Origin: Stemphylium vesicarium
Lineage: Eukaryota; Ascomycota; Dothideomycetes; Pleosporales; Pleosporaceae
DNA: 64,000 nucleotides
Direction of reading: 5' to 3'
Assembly (NCBI GenBank): GCA_004380135.1
Contig: QXCR01000060.1
Location: 98,946 to 162,945 of the forward strand
Shown here: piece by piece, positions 19,428 to 30,965 of the stretch
Numbering within the stretch: position 1 is the first letter of the stretch
Layout of the letters: every line of letters starts with the position of its first letter
Translations under genes and position numbers: made by a program
The notes under the pieces: model-generated
Database searches by the model: none
Told to the model about the DNA's origin: nothing
What the model saw: only the letters and a program-made list of their open reading frames with translations

Positions 19428-22261
19428 TTAGCTGGGCTTGCACTGAGAGAACCACTGGTTCTCAACTGCGCACTTGTAGCCGCTGACGCAGGTCTTGGGG
19501 CCGGTGTAGCCTGAGCCGCCGCACCTGTCGTTGAGTTAGCAAGTGTTCGAGGCGAAAGAGGGGAGTATCGCATTGACTTACTGTGTCCAAGCTTGCGCTA
19601 GAGCGCTTCCAGTGGGCTTCACAGATGTCGAAACGGTAGTAGGCTTCGCGGACGTCTTGGTTGGCGCCGCTGAAGTACTACTGGCCTTGGAGGTCGTGGG
19701 CTTAGCGGAGGCGGAGGAGGACTGGATGGACGAAGGCTTACCACCTCCATTGCTTGCGCCAAGAGCGAGGATCTTTGCGGCGGCGTGTTCGGCTAGGACA
19801 ACAATGTAAGAAGTTGGGTTGGTGAAGATGTGGCTGCGTTGCGTTAGTTTTGGTCATAAAGGGCGTGATGTGTAGAGGCTTACCCTGGGAAGATGGATGC
19901 ATCGACAACGTGAATGTTCTGTGTTCCGTACACTTGGGTGTTGAGGTCCACGACGGAGGTTCCGCCTTTGAGGCCACTGTCAGTTCCAAGCTTGGCGGTA
20001 CCAATCCAGTGGTTGGCACGACGGGCAGCAGGGGTCTTGGGCAAGCTGGAGACGTAATCCTCGACTGTCATGTTCGCAGGCGGCACCTGGAACTCAATCG
20101 CAGGGTTCTTCTTGATGGCCTTCATCATGCTCTTGATTCCTGCAATGACCACACTGGTGTCTGCTTCGTTCTTGAGGTAGGGAGAGTCGCTCACAACGAC
20201 GTTGAGAGCACCGTTGATTGAAAGCGCACCTCGCGAGGTGGAGCCATGGCCAAGGTACTGGCTGATGGTAAGATGGTTGGTGTCGTTGGCGCCCGGCCCC
20301 TCAACACGAGCAGTCCACTGAATAGATCGATCGATTCCGTCAGAACCTTTGATCATCTCCCAAGCAAGGGGACCAATGTTTGGCGCGGATGTAGCAAGTA
20401 TACCCGAGCGCTTGCTAAGGTACAAGTTCTTGTCAGCCTCGATTGGGTCATCCCACGCCTCGTAGAAGTCGTAAAAGGAGATGTTGGGGTGCTTGATGAC
20501 GAGATCGGTGTTGACGTGGTCGTTCAAGTTCTTTCCGACAGGAAGGTTAATCCAGTCACTCTCACCAATCATGGTAGCACCGTCGCGAGCGCTGTTCTTG
20601 ACGACGTTCAGCTGGTCCTTTGGTCCGATTCCGCTGCGGAAGAGAACCTTGGACGAACCGAAAGCACCACCAGAGAGGATAACACGACCACCTGGGTTCA
20701 GGTTGACAGTGCCACAGTAGCCGGTACCACCAACACCGCTCTCAAGTTCAACGCCGGTAGCCGTGCCACCAGAGCGGACAATGCGCCGAGCCATTGTGTT
20801 CGTCCAGAGCTTGAAGTTCTGCCTCTTCAGAGCAGATACCATGTAGGTGCCTAGAGGACCTTGTCTCTGTCCATTCTCATACATGAAGGGAGAGTGAGAG
20901 TATGTCCTGTTCTTCTCGTTTTGTTGGTTGTTGGCAACGACGTTCTTCCAGCCATCAGCACCAAGCGCACCGGAGAGGACGTCGTAGCCTTCCTGCTTGT
21001 AACGCTTTCCGTCCATAGAAGGAGTGTCTGTACCAGGAATACGTTTAAAGACACGGTCGATCGCGCCCTTGACATCAGATGACTTCCAGCCGGCAGGGAA
21101 TTGGTAGTCGAAATCGATGTCGACCGGCTTCCACCAAAGCGCAGCATTGACAGCAGCGCCTCCACCGAGCACACAGCCGGCCATTTGGTCGATGTCGGTG
21201 CAGGCAACGCCAGCAGAGTCGACCCAGATCTGGTTGCAAAGACCAGGGATATCGAAACGAGTGAGGTTGTTGCTGGTGGCCCATTCAGGGCCCATGGTTC
21301 CACCAAAGCGAGCCAGAGACGGCGGACCCTTCTCGAGCATGAGAACGCTCTTGCCGGATTCAGATAGCTTATCGGCCACAGGAATACCTCCAGCACCACC
21401 GCCAACGACAATATAATCGAATGAGCCGGTCGGGGCCGCCGAACCAACACAGGAGGGTCTTGTTGGGGTAGGAGTGACAGGAGGCTGACCGGACTTGGTT
21501 GGTGTAGGTGCGCCAGAAGGCTGGCCATCAGTCAATTCGACCCATTCAGAGTACTTGGCGTTCCTGGCGGGTGCTACCTGAGCACCGAAGATACCCTGCC
21601 CCTTGTTGTGGAACACCCAAGTGCCCGAATAGATTTCGTTGTGCTGAGCCCATCCTATAACCTGGACTTCTCCAGTTGGGAGTTGAGATCCTTCCGCACC
21701 TTCCTGGTCCCAGACCCAGCAGCGTTGGCATCTGTAGATAATCTCGAAGTGGGTGTCGCTGACGGAGTGGAAGATTTGACTCAAAGATGCGTCACCAGTG
21801 TAATCTTCAGGTGTAACGTAGCCACTGCATCACATTAGCGGCAAGCTTATGAAAGTTCCTGGAAGTACTAACGGTGCCCAGACAAACTTGGTCTTGACTT
21901 GGTCCTCTTCTGGCCAAGCAACAAGAAGGAGAGAGTTGGGCATGCCGCCATTGTGGCTGATACCAGACCAACCCTGTCTGTTGGCTTCAAGGGAACCTTT
22001 CTGGCAGACGTTAGATGACGCTGCGCTACAGCATCAGTTTTCTCTTACAATGTAACCAATGTACTCGTCGTTGGCTCCTGTTGGCTCTCCAGGCAGAGCC
22101 ATACCCCACTCAAAGCCACCGGAGGTCTGAGCATCGCTGACTACCTGGCGCCAAAACTGGATGCCAGTGCCTTCATGGGTGAAGGTGTCCTGCGCAAGAG
22201 CGAAAGGAGTAAAAAGAGAGGATAGCAGCGAAGCTGCTCTGAGAACAGACGAGCCCTTCAT
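19428..22261 (-). CDS. cdh: Cellobiose dehydrogenase with CBM1 (876 aa)
   Basis: Extracellular flavocytochrome that oxidises cellobiose and passes electrons to LPMOs. Inferred exons (minus): 22049-22261, 21873-22000, 19884-21824, 19582-19833, 19428-19524; all four introns are 48-57 nt with good donors and preserve phase. Order: signal peptide (MKGSSVLRAASLLSSLFTPFALAQ, 1-24); AA8 cytochrome b domain with the likely haem ligands Met about 91 (HNGGM) and His about 186 (WVFHNKG); a Pro/Thr linker; GMC dehydrogenase (AA3_1) with the FAD loop VVGGGAGG at about 253-260, MAGCVLGGGAAVNAALWWKP and the catalytic-His block ANHWIGTAKLG; a Ser/Thr/Lys linker; a C-terminal CBM1 (QAWTQCGGSGYTGPKTC...CAVENQWFSQCK) split by the last intron. 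CBM1 at this end marks a class IIA ascomycete CDH. It is divergent from an AA9 LPMO, its known redox partner. Confidence 0.95.
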
Positions 22262-23451
22262 GTTGAAGACAAGTACCAGCAAGTCAAGGAGAGAACGAAG
22301 TGACCAGCGAAAGTGATAGTCGCGACTTGAATATCCATGCCTGCGCGCGATGGTATTATATACGCTTCCATTTTACCCTGGATCATCTCGCAAGCGCCAT
22401 AGTGTATGGGGTTAATGCCAACGGGCCAAGCCACTACCTGGGGAAGTTCTGTCTCCAGGCGGCAGAAGTGCTCCCTCAACCAGGTACGGAAGAAGCATAT
22501 TGACTAGGGTGAGCCCAACCGAAAGGCCTGATTACCGTGGGGAGCGTCGCAATTGGGCGGCGTGGTGCCAATGTGATCTGGCTGAGATTCAAGGCTAGCC
22601 GGTAATATGTAGAAATCAGGGCGACATGGGTTGTTGATTGATGTAAATTGATGTAAAGCCGGGATGTCGACTTATTTGCCGTTGGCCACTCGGCTCTAAC
22701 CCCTTTGGGCCTTCCAAGGTTCCCCACAATCGATTAGTGGCAGGTGGATAGAACGACTTTCGGACTTGTGCCTTTCATCAGCCTCCCCAAACACACAATC
22801 TGCGCCGAAAAATCCTTCCAGAATATTGGCCTATCTATGGCCCTGACCTCGTGCGGGCGCCACATCCATCTCGGTACCGGCTTTCTCGCGCATGTTCCGC
22901 AAGGGCGCCTCAAATGAAGGGTGACTTCCAAGACAACCCCCAAGGCCGTCGCGATGCGCACGTTTCATAGATTGAAACACTCGACTAGGCCAGCAGCCAA
23001 CAATCTATTATATTGCCTTTTGTCTCGTCTCACGTGTCGTCAGTCACGAAGCACCTCGGTCCTTCCTTTGATCTGTAATTAATGCGGCGTTTCTTCCATC
23101 CAACCGCCGGCTCTGCGCTCCTGCATGTACAACCACCGGGGCGTATTTTCCTTATGCAGCACTGCCGGCGCCTGCATGCAGATTCGTCGCGCTGCACGTG
23201 TTACCCTTCCAGCACGTGTGTGTTGCGTGCAAACTCCCGTCGCGGAGGGAAGTATATTGAGAAATAGACGACCCTTGATCACGCCGCGCTGCCACTGAGT
23301 GGCGTGCGTGCCAGACTTGTGTGGATGAAGTCTGCTCAACGCTCCGTGCTCCATTTGGAATACTGCGAACTCAGTGCAACATGATACCATATAGACATTT
23401 GCACTTGCGTTCATGAGTAGCTGGTCAACATACACAGCCAGAACGCACACC
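22262..23451. promoter_or_regulatory. Shared divergent promoter region, CDH / AA9 LPMO
   Basis: About 1.19 kb lies between the two start codons with no credible coding frame. It is long enough for two separate promoters but could be co-regulated, as both genes are usually induced on cellulose and repressed by glucose. I found SYGGRG (CreA-type) matches at 22438, 22537, 22722 (reverse) and 23136, but that number is no more than chance expects. Confidence 0.5.
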
Positions 23452-24453
23452 ATGAAGGCTTCTTTCGTAACTTGCTCATTCTTAGCGAGTGCATCTGCAC
23501 ATACTATTTTCACTGAGTTGCACGTTAATGGCGTAGCCCAGGGACATACCAAGGGCGTTCGAGTACCAGTATGAAGTCGATCCAAATACATTCTATCGAG
23601 CCCTTGCTAACATTGCAAAACAGACTTACGATGGGTAATGCACCCCGCAATTAGCAAAGCTTACAAGACTGAAGCACTGCACCAGGCCAATCACGGATGT
23701 GACATCTAACGATGTCATCTGTAACGGCGGGTAAGCATGGAGGCAGGTAAAACAAGCGCTATATTGATGCGCATCCAGCATCAACCCCTACAGAACGCCT
23801 CTTCCCAAGGACATCATCAACGTATGTTGTTTTCGATATAGCGTCTAGACGCCACGCAGAGGCTTATTTCTCACTAGGTCAAAGCTGGGGACAAGCTGAC
23901 TGCCGAATGGCACCATACGCTTGATTCACAGCCGGAAACCGACAAGTCGGATCCCATCGACCCCGGCCATCTAGGCCCCATCATGATCTATCTCGCCAAA
24001 GTCGATGATGCCCTGACTACTCAAGTTACCGGTCTCAAATGGTTCAAGATCTACGAAGATGGTATGGACGCCAATGGCGAATGGGCGGTTACGAGGCTGT
24101 ACAACAACAAAGGGTTGGTGGATTTTGTGCTACCATCCTGCATCCCCAGCGGACAGTAAGTAATCCCAATGGCAGCCACATGGTAGAATCCGACACCGAT
24201 CTCTAGGTACCTCCTCCGAGCCGAGCTCATTGCTCTCCATGCCGCCGGAAGCTACCCCGGTGCCCAGCTATACATGGAGTGCGCGCAAATCAACGTCACA
24301 GGAGGAGGCAACGCGAGTCCAGCGACTATCAGCTTTCCGGGTGCATACAAGGGGACTGACCCTGGGATCAAGTTCCAGCTGTACTGGCCCAAGCCGACGA
24401 GCTACACGATTCCGGGTCCCAGGCCCTTTACTTGCTCTGCGAAGATTAGGTAG
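23452..24453 (+). CDS. AA9 lytic polysaccharide monooxygenase (246 aa)
   Basis: Copper enzyme that cleaves cellulose oxidatively outside the cell. Exons: 23452-23568, 23624-23634, 23686-23730, 23779-23821, 23878-24155, 24207-24453; the introns are 48-56 nt and phases match throughout. The signal peptide MKASFVTCSFLASASA leaves His17 as the first mature residue (HTIFTELHVNG), the Cu histidine-brace residue. The second ligand is His about 103 in DPGHLGPIMIYLAKV, and the axial Tyr lies in QLYMECAQINV. Further family blocks are VTSNDVICNGG, WHHT, WFKIYEDG, LPSCIPSGQYLLRAELIALH, PGAYKGTDPGI and RPFTCSAKI. It has no CBM1. Exon 2 is only 11 nt (TYDG), which gene callers can miss. Its divergent neighbour is cellobiose dehydrogenase, which can reduce the LPMO copper. 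Confidence 0.96.
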
Positions 24454-24943
24454 GGTGTGTGAAGTAATTGGAAGGTCATATCAGGGAGTGCAGTGGTATT
24501 GGTGGCATATGTCAGACATGAGGTAGACAGTCGTCCAAGTAGACAAGAATCGCTTGAAATTTCAAACAAACGAGTATTCATCATTGACCCCATATTATCC
24601 ATCTCCTTCACTGTCCCATATTCCCATAGAAACAAACATACATAGACATTTGTCGTATATGCACCCCACAAAAAGCCGGAAGTTGGGCGTTGCCAAACGG
24701 GGAGGGGTCCACGGGTGCAAGCGTGCGGGCAAGCGTTCCAAGGTTAGTGGTACGGTACCTGCATCATTCGGCGTCTGATTTCCCCACCACCAACATCCAC
24801 CTCCACATCTACAAGCAACCCGCAGCCACAACGCGACACGCCTCACCCCCGCTTTATCAATCTAGGAGAACTCAAACCTTGCCCCTTCATCGCATACATC
24901 CATAGTCCATCTGATCTGGCCTCGAGAGCTCCGCGCATCAATC
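24454..24943. other. Intergenic, nothing recognised
   Basis: About 490 nt of LPMO 3' flank and promoter of the next gene. Confidence 0.4.
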
Positions 24944-25805
24944 ATGCACGACGAACGTAAGTTGCTGCGAAAGAAAGCCATTTACTTCCCCACTATACCT
25001 CACCCCGCAGAGAAGTGTACGAGGTCAGCGCACGTGCTTCTGTATATTTCCAAGCCCGTTTCATAGAGTCTAGCAGGAACGATGTTTCAAACAGAGAGCA
25101 GTACACATACAGGACTCTACACGTTCACTCCCAAGCACCCGCGCCCTCATCTCTATCCACGCACATGCACATGCACACGCACGCGCACGCTCAACATCCA
25201 CCACTACATACAACCTGCTGACAACAAAACCTCTCACCACAGACCCCCACCCCCTCCTCGCCCAAGTCCCCCTAACACTCTCCCCCTTCCTCTCCCTCCC
25301 CACCACAATCCCACTCCCATACAGCTACAAAACGCTGCCCTCCACGCTACCTCCCAGCATCCTCTCGCAGCCACCCACAGAATCCTCCTCCCAAAACGAA
25401 ACGTCAACACCTCAGCAACAACAGCAACAACCAGCCTACGTCGTCTCCGCCTCAGGCACCTCAGCGCACCCAGACGCAATCCTAACCTCGTGCACAGCAC
25501 TCCAAGAGCATCTACGCAAGATGGAGGAGGATGCGCGGCGCACGCTGAGGGAGTGGGAGGACAGGCGCAAAGCAGAGGATTTGGCGGAGAAGAGGAGGGT
25601 TGCGCCGGGTTGGTTGGATAGTGGGGTAAGAGTGTTGAAGCCCGAGGTTACAGATGACGCAACAAGAGGGAATGGACAAGGGCAAGGACAAGCAGAGGGA
25701 CAAGGGGCAACAGAGCAGAATCTCATGGATTTAGATCCGCAGGCGGAGAACAAGGCAAAGGAAGGAGAGGAGTTGGATCGCGTGTTTGGGGGGTTACAAG
25801 TTTGA
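24944..25805 (+). CDS. Protein with charged coiled-coil C-terminus; 5' exons tentative
   Basis: One plus frame is open from about 25074 to the stop at 25803-25805. Its last 110 codons are clearly coding: ILTSCTALQEHLRKMEED, then TLREWEDRRKAEDLAEKRRV, then APGWLDSGVRVLKPEV, and a Gly/Gln-rich acidic tail ending FGGLQV. Before that it is Pro/Ser/Gln-rich with a poly-Gln run. No ATG precedes Met at 25521 in this frame. A start can be built from ATG 24944 with introns 24957-25012 (GTAAGT...CGCAG) and about 25035-25077 (GTGCTT...AGCAG), both phase-consistent, but the second donor is weak. I do not recognise the family. The AEKRRVAPGWLD block looks conserved in fungal nuclear or complex-subunit proteins, which is only an impression. 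Confidence 0.5.
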
Positions 25806-26127
25806 AATCAATCAAGACATAGTGGAGGCATGTAGACCCAAGTATCTTCATGGGCTCAAAATAAATTAATACCAAGTTTGTTTAAAAACCATAAAGCTAT
25901 GATATGCCATTTTAGCCCAGGTCTGAGAGCCACATTTGCCAAAACCGGGTAGAAAACCCCCTCTTCACTCCATCGCGACGCGACATTACAGACATATGAG
26001 AACCAAAGAACAGAAACAGAAGGGGAATCTTGAAGGAGGAAGAATGTCGACAATTACTGCTATGCCCGACTCGTTCGCGCGCAACCCAATCAACGCCATG
26101 ACGCTACGTCTAGCAACGATTCCACGC
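25806..26127. other. Convergent 3' region
   Basis: About 320 nt between two convergent stops; AT-rich near 25855, consistent with polyadenylation signals. Confidence 0.4.
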
Positions 26128-27524
26128 TTAGCGACGGCCGTGGGAGCGGTTGATGCTGCCCTGGAGGTTGTCGACTTCGCCCTCAAGACGCTTGATCTCG
26201 GCGTGGCTGGCCTCGAGGTCCTTGTTGAGACGGTCACGCTCGGCAATGAGCTTCTGCTCCCACTGCCTGAAACGCTGCTCCTCAACCTTGACCTGTTCGG
26301 TGAAACGCTTGCGAAGCGCCTCTTCCTCCTCCTTGAACTTGGGGTTGTCCAGCTTCCTTGGGCGCGCTTCGCCAAACTTCCTCGTCTCCATCTGGCCAGC
26401 GCGGTAGGCCTCGTAGTGGTTCTCCTCGGTGGTGTGGATGAGGTCGAGCATGTGGGTTCGGATGAGAATGGCGCGGAGCTTCTTGAAGTCGCAGTGCTCC
26501 TCATTCTCGACTTCGGCAACACCCCAGGCGTACTGTCGGCCCTTGACGGTGCGGCCGTCGTTGGTCTGGACATCCTTCTCGGAGCCGATGACGGAGAAGG
26601 GCATGGCGTCGATGAGACCGCGAGCGTGCTGCATGGCGGCAGCGTCGTCGTCCTCGAGCGGGGGCGTGTAGATCTTGATGCCCTGAGCATCGACAACCTG
26701 GCGGACCTACAAGCAGTCAGTATGTGGTCATATCACAGTTTTGGCTAACGTACCCTCATCTTGAACCTGGCGAGGTCTGTGGGGCTCAGTGTGTCGGCCT
26801 TGGCCACGACGGGGATCAGGTTGACGCGTGTGCAGAGCTTCTTCATGACCTCAATGTCGAGCGGCTTCAGGGTGTGGCCTGTGGGGCGGATAAAGTACAG
26901 GCAGGCGTGAACACGGAGATCGATCTTATCAGAGCGGCGCGGTTGTTGCTCCTGCAGCATGTACGACTCGTGCTGGTCGTCGAGGAACTCGATGATGGGC
27001 TGCCATGAGTCGCGGTTGTTGACGTAGTCACCGAAACCAGGCGTGTCGATGACGGTGAGGCGCACTGGCCGTGTTAGTTGCGGAGAGGATTCGAGAGCCA
27101 TGTGTGCGTACCCTTGAAGAACTTCTCCTCGAGCTCGGCCTTTGTGATTTCAATTTCAACCGTCTTGTCCATCTGCTTGTGGTGTCGTCGCTTGTGGTCG
27201 GCATAGTTCTTGATGGTGGTGGAGAAAAGGGTGTTGATGAAGGTAGTCTTTCCGAGACCAGACTCTCCAGCAACCTGGAAGAGTTAGACGGCGATGCAAA
27301 TATGATACTGGTCGTATGCTTACCATTATGGTGAAGGCAGCTCCGCGCTTGGCGACAATCTTGTGCCTGTACTACGTTAGGCTCCATGTTGCGTGTCCGC
27401 TCAAGAGAAGACTATACCTCTGGTTGGGCAGCTGCGAGAAACATTAGTTAATGGATGATAAATGGGGGTTCAAGCAAGGGATACGTACATTGGCAATGCC
27501 AATTGGGGACGCGGACTCGGCCAT
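26128..27524 (-). CDS. CDC12: Septin, CDC12/AspC type (381 aa)
   Basis: GTP-binding core septin that polymerises at septa, hyphal necks and tips. Exons (minus): 27489-27524, 27418-27431, 27324-27366, 27112-27274, 26754-27064, 26128-26706; the introns are 47-57 nt and all phases agree. The protein opens MAESASPIGIANLPNQRHK. The P-loop GESGLGKT is at about 34-41, the G3 motif DTPGFGDYVNNRDSW near 92, and the G4 motif VVAKADT follows LCTRVNLIP. The septin unique element is seen in WGVAEVENEEHCDFKKLRAILIRTHMLDLI. It ends in a coiled coil (KFKEEEEALRKRF to NLQGSINRS). The SYMLQEQQPRR segment and short N-terminus fit Cdc12 rather than Cdc3, Cdc10 or Cdc11; the paralogue call is from memory. Exon 2 is only 14 nt. 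It is divergent from PWP2. Confidence 0.93.
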
Positions 27525-27887
27525 GGTGCAGGCGTGTGGTAAACTGCCGGTGTGTATGGGGGCTGTGAGTTATTAGGGGGTTGAGCTCTGTGCAAGTATT
27601 CTGCGCGGGTGCTGCGTACGTATAAGTGCCGAGCAAAGGGAGAGTCAGCAATGAGGCAGCTGAACAGCGTCTGGTATGGGTTGCGGAGAGGAAGCGTGGT
27701 GTTGGCGGACAATTTGGGTCCCCTTTCTGCGAGTCGCTCATTCGGCAGGCACGGACCCTGAATGGGGAAACCGCCTAATGCACCTGCTCCCTTAGCGTGT
27801 TTTTGGGAGATCCGAGCTTCGAAAAAGTTCAAGATGCGACAGTCCCCGCAACGACGCCATGATATTGGTCCCTCAGCATAATCGAAT
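27525..27887. promoter_or_regulatory. Bidirectional promoter region, septin / PWP2
   Basis: Only 363 nt separate the two divergent start codons, so both genes must start transcription from here. Confidence 0.55.
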
Positions 27888-30647
27888 ATGAAGACTGACT
27901 TTCAGGTGAGTAAGACACGCATACCGAAGAATCACGTGTCTAATCAGCCCAGTTCTCCAACCTGCTGGGCACCGTCTACAGCAGAGGCAACCTTCTCTTC
28001 ACCCCAGATGGCACATGTCTGCTCTCGCCCGTGGGTAACCGGGTCTCTGTATTCGATCTCGTAAAGTATGTGGAAGCGCCTATCAATATATGACATGAGC
28101 TGACATGTACCCAGCTCAAAATCATACACCCTTCCCTTTGCGCATCGAAAGAATATCGCACGCCTCGCACTCAATCCCCGGGGAAATCTTCTACTCTCTG
28201 TTGACGAGGATGGTCGCGCAGTCCTCACCAACGTTCCCCGTCGCATTGTCCTTTACCATTTTTCTCTCCGTGGAGAAGTGACCTCTATCGCATTTTCGCC
28301 TTCTGGCCGACATTTCGCAGTGGGTGTAGGACGGCAAATCGAAGTATGGCACACACCCTCGACACCCGATGTCGCCGAGGGCGATCTTGAATTCGCGCCT
28401 TTTGTGCGCCACCGAATATACACTGGACACTACAACACAGTCCAAAGCATCGAATGGTCGAGCGACTCGCGATTCTTCCTTAGCGCATCCAAGGACATGA
28501 CGGCGCGGATATGGAGTATAGACCAGGAAGAAGGACACGCGCAAACTACCCTCAGCGGCCACAGGCACGAGGTGGTAGGTGCATGGTTCTCCAAGGACCA
28601 GGAGACGATATACACAGTCAGCAAGGACGGCGCCCTCTTCATGTGGAAGTACATGCTCCGCTACGATGCGCCGGCCGACGCGGATGAAGACGACGACGAA
28701 AATCTGCAGTGGGGAATCGCCGAGCGACACTTTTTCCACCAAAATAACGCCCACGTCACATGCGCCAGTTTCCACCCCGAGTCGAAGCTGCTCGTTACCG
28801 GCTTTTCCCACGGCCTCTTCTTCATTCACGAATTACCCGACTTTGCCCAGATCTCCAGCCTCAGCATATCGCAAAACGACATTGACTACGTCGCCATCAA
28901 CAAAACCGGCGAATGGCTCGCGTTTGGCGCATCCAAGCTCGGGCAGCTGCTCGTTTGGGAGTGGCAGTCAGAGTCGTACATTCTGAAGCAGCAAGGGCAC
29001 TTCGACTCGATGAACACAATCGCCTACTCGCCAGACGGCCAGCGCATCATAACAGCGGCGGATGACGGAAAGATCAAGGTGTGGGAGGTCAGCTCTGGCT
29101 TCTGCGTCGTCACATTCACAGAACACATGGGGGGAGTAACAGCCTGCGAGTTTGCGAAAAAGGGCAATGTCTTGTTCACAGCCAGTCTCGACGGCTCTGT
29201 CCGCGCCTGGGACCTGCACCGCTACCGGAATTTCCGCACGTTCACAGCGCCTTCCAGGTTGTCCTTCTCCTCGTTGGCCGTTGACCCGAGCGGCGAGGTC
29301 ATTTGCGCAGGCTCCATCGATTCGTTCGACATCCACATCTGGTCTGTTCAGACCGGCCAGCTCCTCGATCGGTTATCCGGCCATGAGGGCCCGGTATCGT
29401 CACTCGCATTCTCACCAGACGCAGGTACGCTAGTGAGTGGAAGCTGGGACAGGACTGTCCGCGTCTGGAGTATTTTCGCTCGCACCCAGACTAGCGAGCC
29501 GCTACAGCTCATGGCGGATATCCTCTGCGTCGCATTCCGCCCAGACTCGAAACAAATCGCAGTCACCACCCTCGATGGCCAACTGTCATTCTGGAATGTA
29601 TCCGATGCTGCACAGGAGAGCGGCGTCGACGCGCGACGGGATGTGTCTGGTGGTCGCAAAATGTCAGATCGACGAACAGCGGCGAACGTCGCAGGCACCA
29701 AAGCATTCACATCTGTCAAGTACAGCGCAGACGGTACGTGCGTGTTGGCCGGCGGCAACAGCAAGTACATTTGTCTGTATGATGTACAATCAGGCGCCTT
29801 GCTCAAGAAGTTCACCGTATCCGTCAACTTGTCCCTGGACGGCACGCAGGAGTTCTTGAACAGCAAACTTCTCACCGAAGCTGGTCCGGAGGGTCTTATC
29901 GACGACCAAGGCGAAGCGTCAGATCTTGAGGACCGTCGCGATACAACCCTCCCTGGTGCACAAAAGGGTATCGGTGCGAGGCGAACACGACCGGAAGTCC
30001 GCGTTCCAGCCGTCGGCTTCTCGCCTACTGGTCGCGCTTTCTGTGCGGCTTCGACCGAAGGCCTGCTGATCTACTCTCTCGACAACACCTTCCAATTCGA
30101 TCCGTTCGACCTTGATATCAGTGTCACCCCGGCTACGACCCTGGAAACCCTAGCACAAAAAGACTTCCTAAAGGCGCTAGTAATGGCCTTCCGATTGAAC
30201 GAGCGCAACCTTGTTCGCAGGGTCTATGAAGCTACGCCAGTCGCCGATATCCCTCTCGTAGTCAAAGAGCTTCCCTCCGTCTACCTCGGCCGATTACTAC
30301 GTTTCGTCGCACTGCAGGCGGATGAGTCTCCGCATCTTGAGTTCAACTTGGTCTGGATAGAATCGCTACTTAGCAAGCACGGTCGATGGATGAAGGAAAA
30401 CAAGGGTGGTCTGGAAGCCGAGTTGAGAAGCGTCGAGAAGGCTGTTCGAAGAATACAAGCTGAGCTTGCTAGATTGGCAGATGACAACATCTATCGCATT
30501 GAGTACCTGCTTTCCCAACCCACAGAAAAGAAGGAGAAGACGGCATTACTCGACTTTGGCGTGAAAGAGATTGAGAACGGGGTCGTGGATGAAGAGATGG
30601 TAGACGGTGATAGCGACGATGGCGAGTGGTTGGGTTTTGAAGAATGA
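27888..30647 (+). CDS. PWP2: U3 snoRNP (UTP-B) WD40 protein Pwp2 (887 aa)
   Basis: Nucleolar small-subunit processome component, part of the UTP-B complex needed for early 18S rRNA processing. Exons 27888-27905, 27953-28065 and 28115-30647; both introns are short (47 and 49 nt), with good donors and phase kept. The protein starts MKTDFQFSNLLGTVYSRGNL, the conserved Pwp2 opening. Two WD40 propellers follow: repeats such as LSVDEDGRAVL, FFLSASKDMTARIWSI, IYTVSKDGALFMWKY, IITAADDGKIKVWEV, LFTASLDGSVRAWDL and LVSGSWDRTVRVWSI. An acidic insertion (DADEDDDE) lies near residue 155. The C-terminal Utp12-type helical domain (about 680-800) includes KDFLKALVMAFRLNERNLV and LEFNLVWIESLLSKHG, then an acidic tail. 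Length fits the family. Confidence 0.97.
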
Positions 30648-30965
30648 TACCATTGTACGAATACGAATATTACGAGCAGTCCCTGAGATGACATCTTCGC
30701 ACTTGCCCTTCGGAGTCCGTTGGTCCCTCTTTCCTCCCATACATTGTCCCTGCCGCCCCCACGGCCCCTCCTCCCGTTACATCCACTTCAGAGCACCCCG
30801 CGCTTGCCTTGTCACTATTGAGGCAGTCGCTAACTGCGGGGTGCACCGAATGCTATATATCCCCGAGGTTGCTTCTTCACTTGTTCACCCCAGCTCTTTC
30901 TCACGCTATCGCTACACATTACAGACACGCCAGTACCGTTTAACCAGCTATTACCACCTATCGTT
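30648..30965. other. Intergenic
   Basis: About 320 nt, tandem genes on the plus strand; PWP2 3' region and promoter of the next gene. No motif. Confidence 0.4.

Noticed and set aside
20246..20854. Plus-strand ORF of 202 codons inside the CDH gene
   Set aside because: Antisense shadow of the GMC dehydrogenase domain, whose conserved motifs are all in the minus frame.
22262..23451. CreA-like SYGGRG sites in the CDH/LPMO promoter
   Set aside because: Four matches in about 1.2 kb on both strands is roughly what chance gives (about one per 512 nt per strand), so I do not call them regulatory.
25936..26748. Plus-strand ORF of 270 codons
   Set aside because: Antisense of the septin C-terminal exon; septin motifs and splice signals are on the minus strand.
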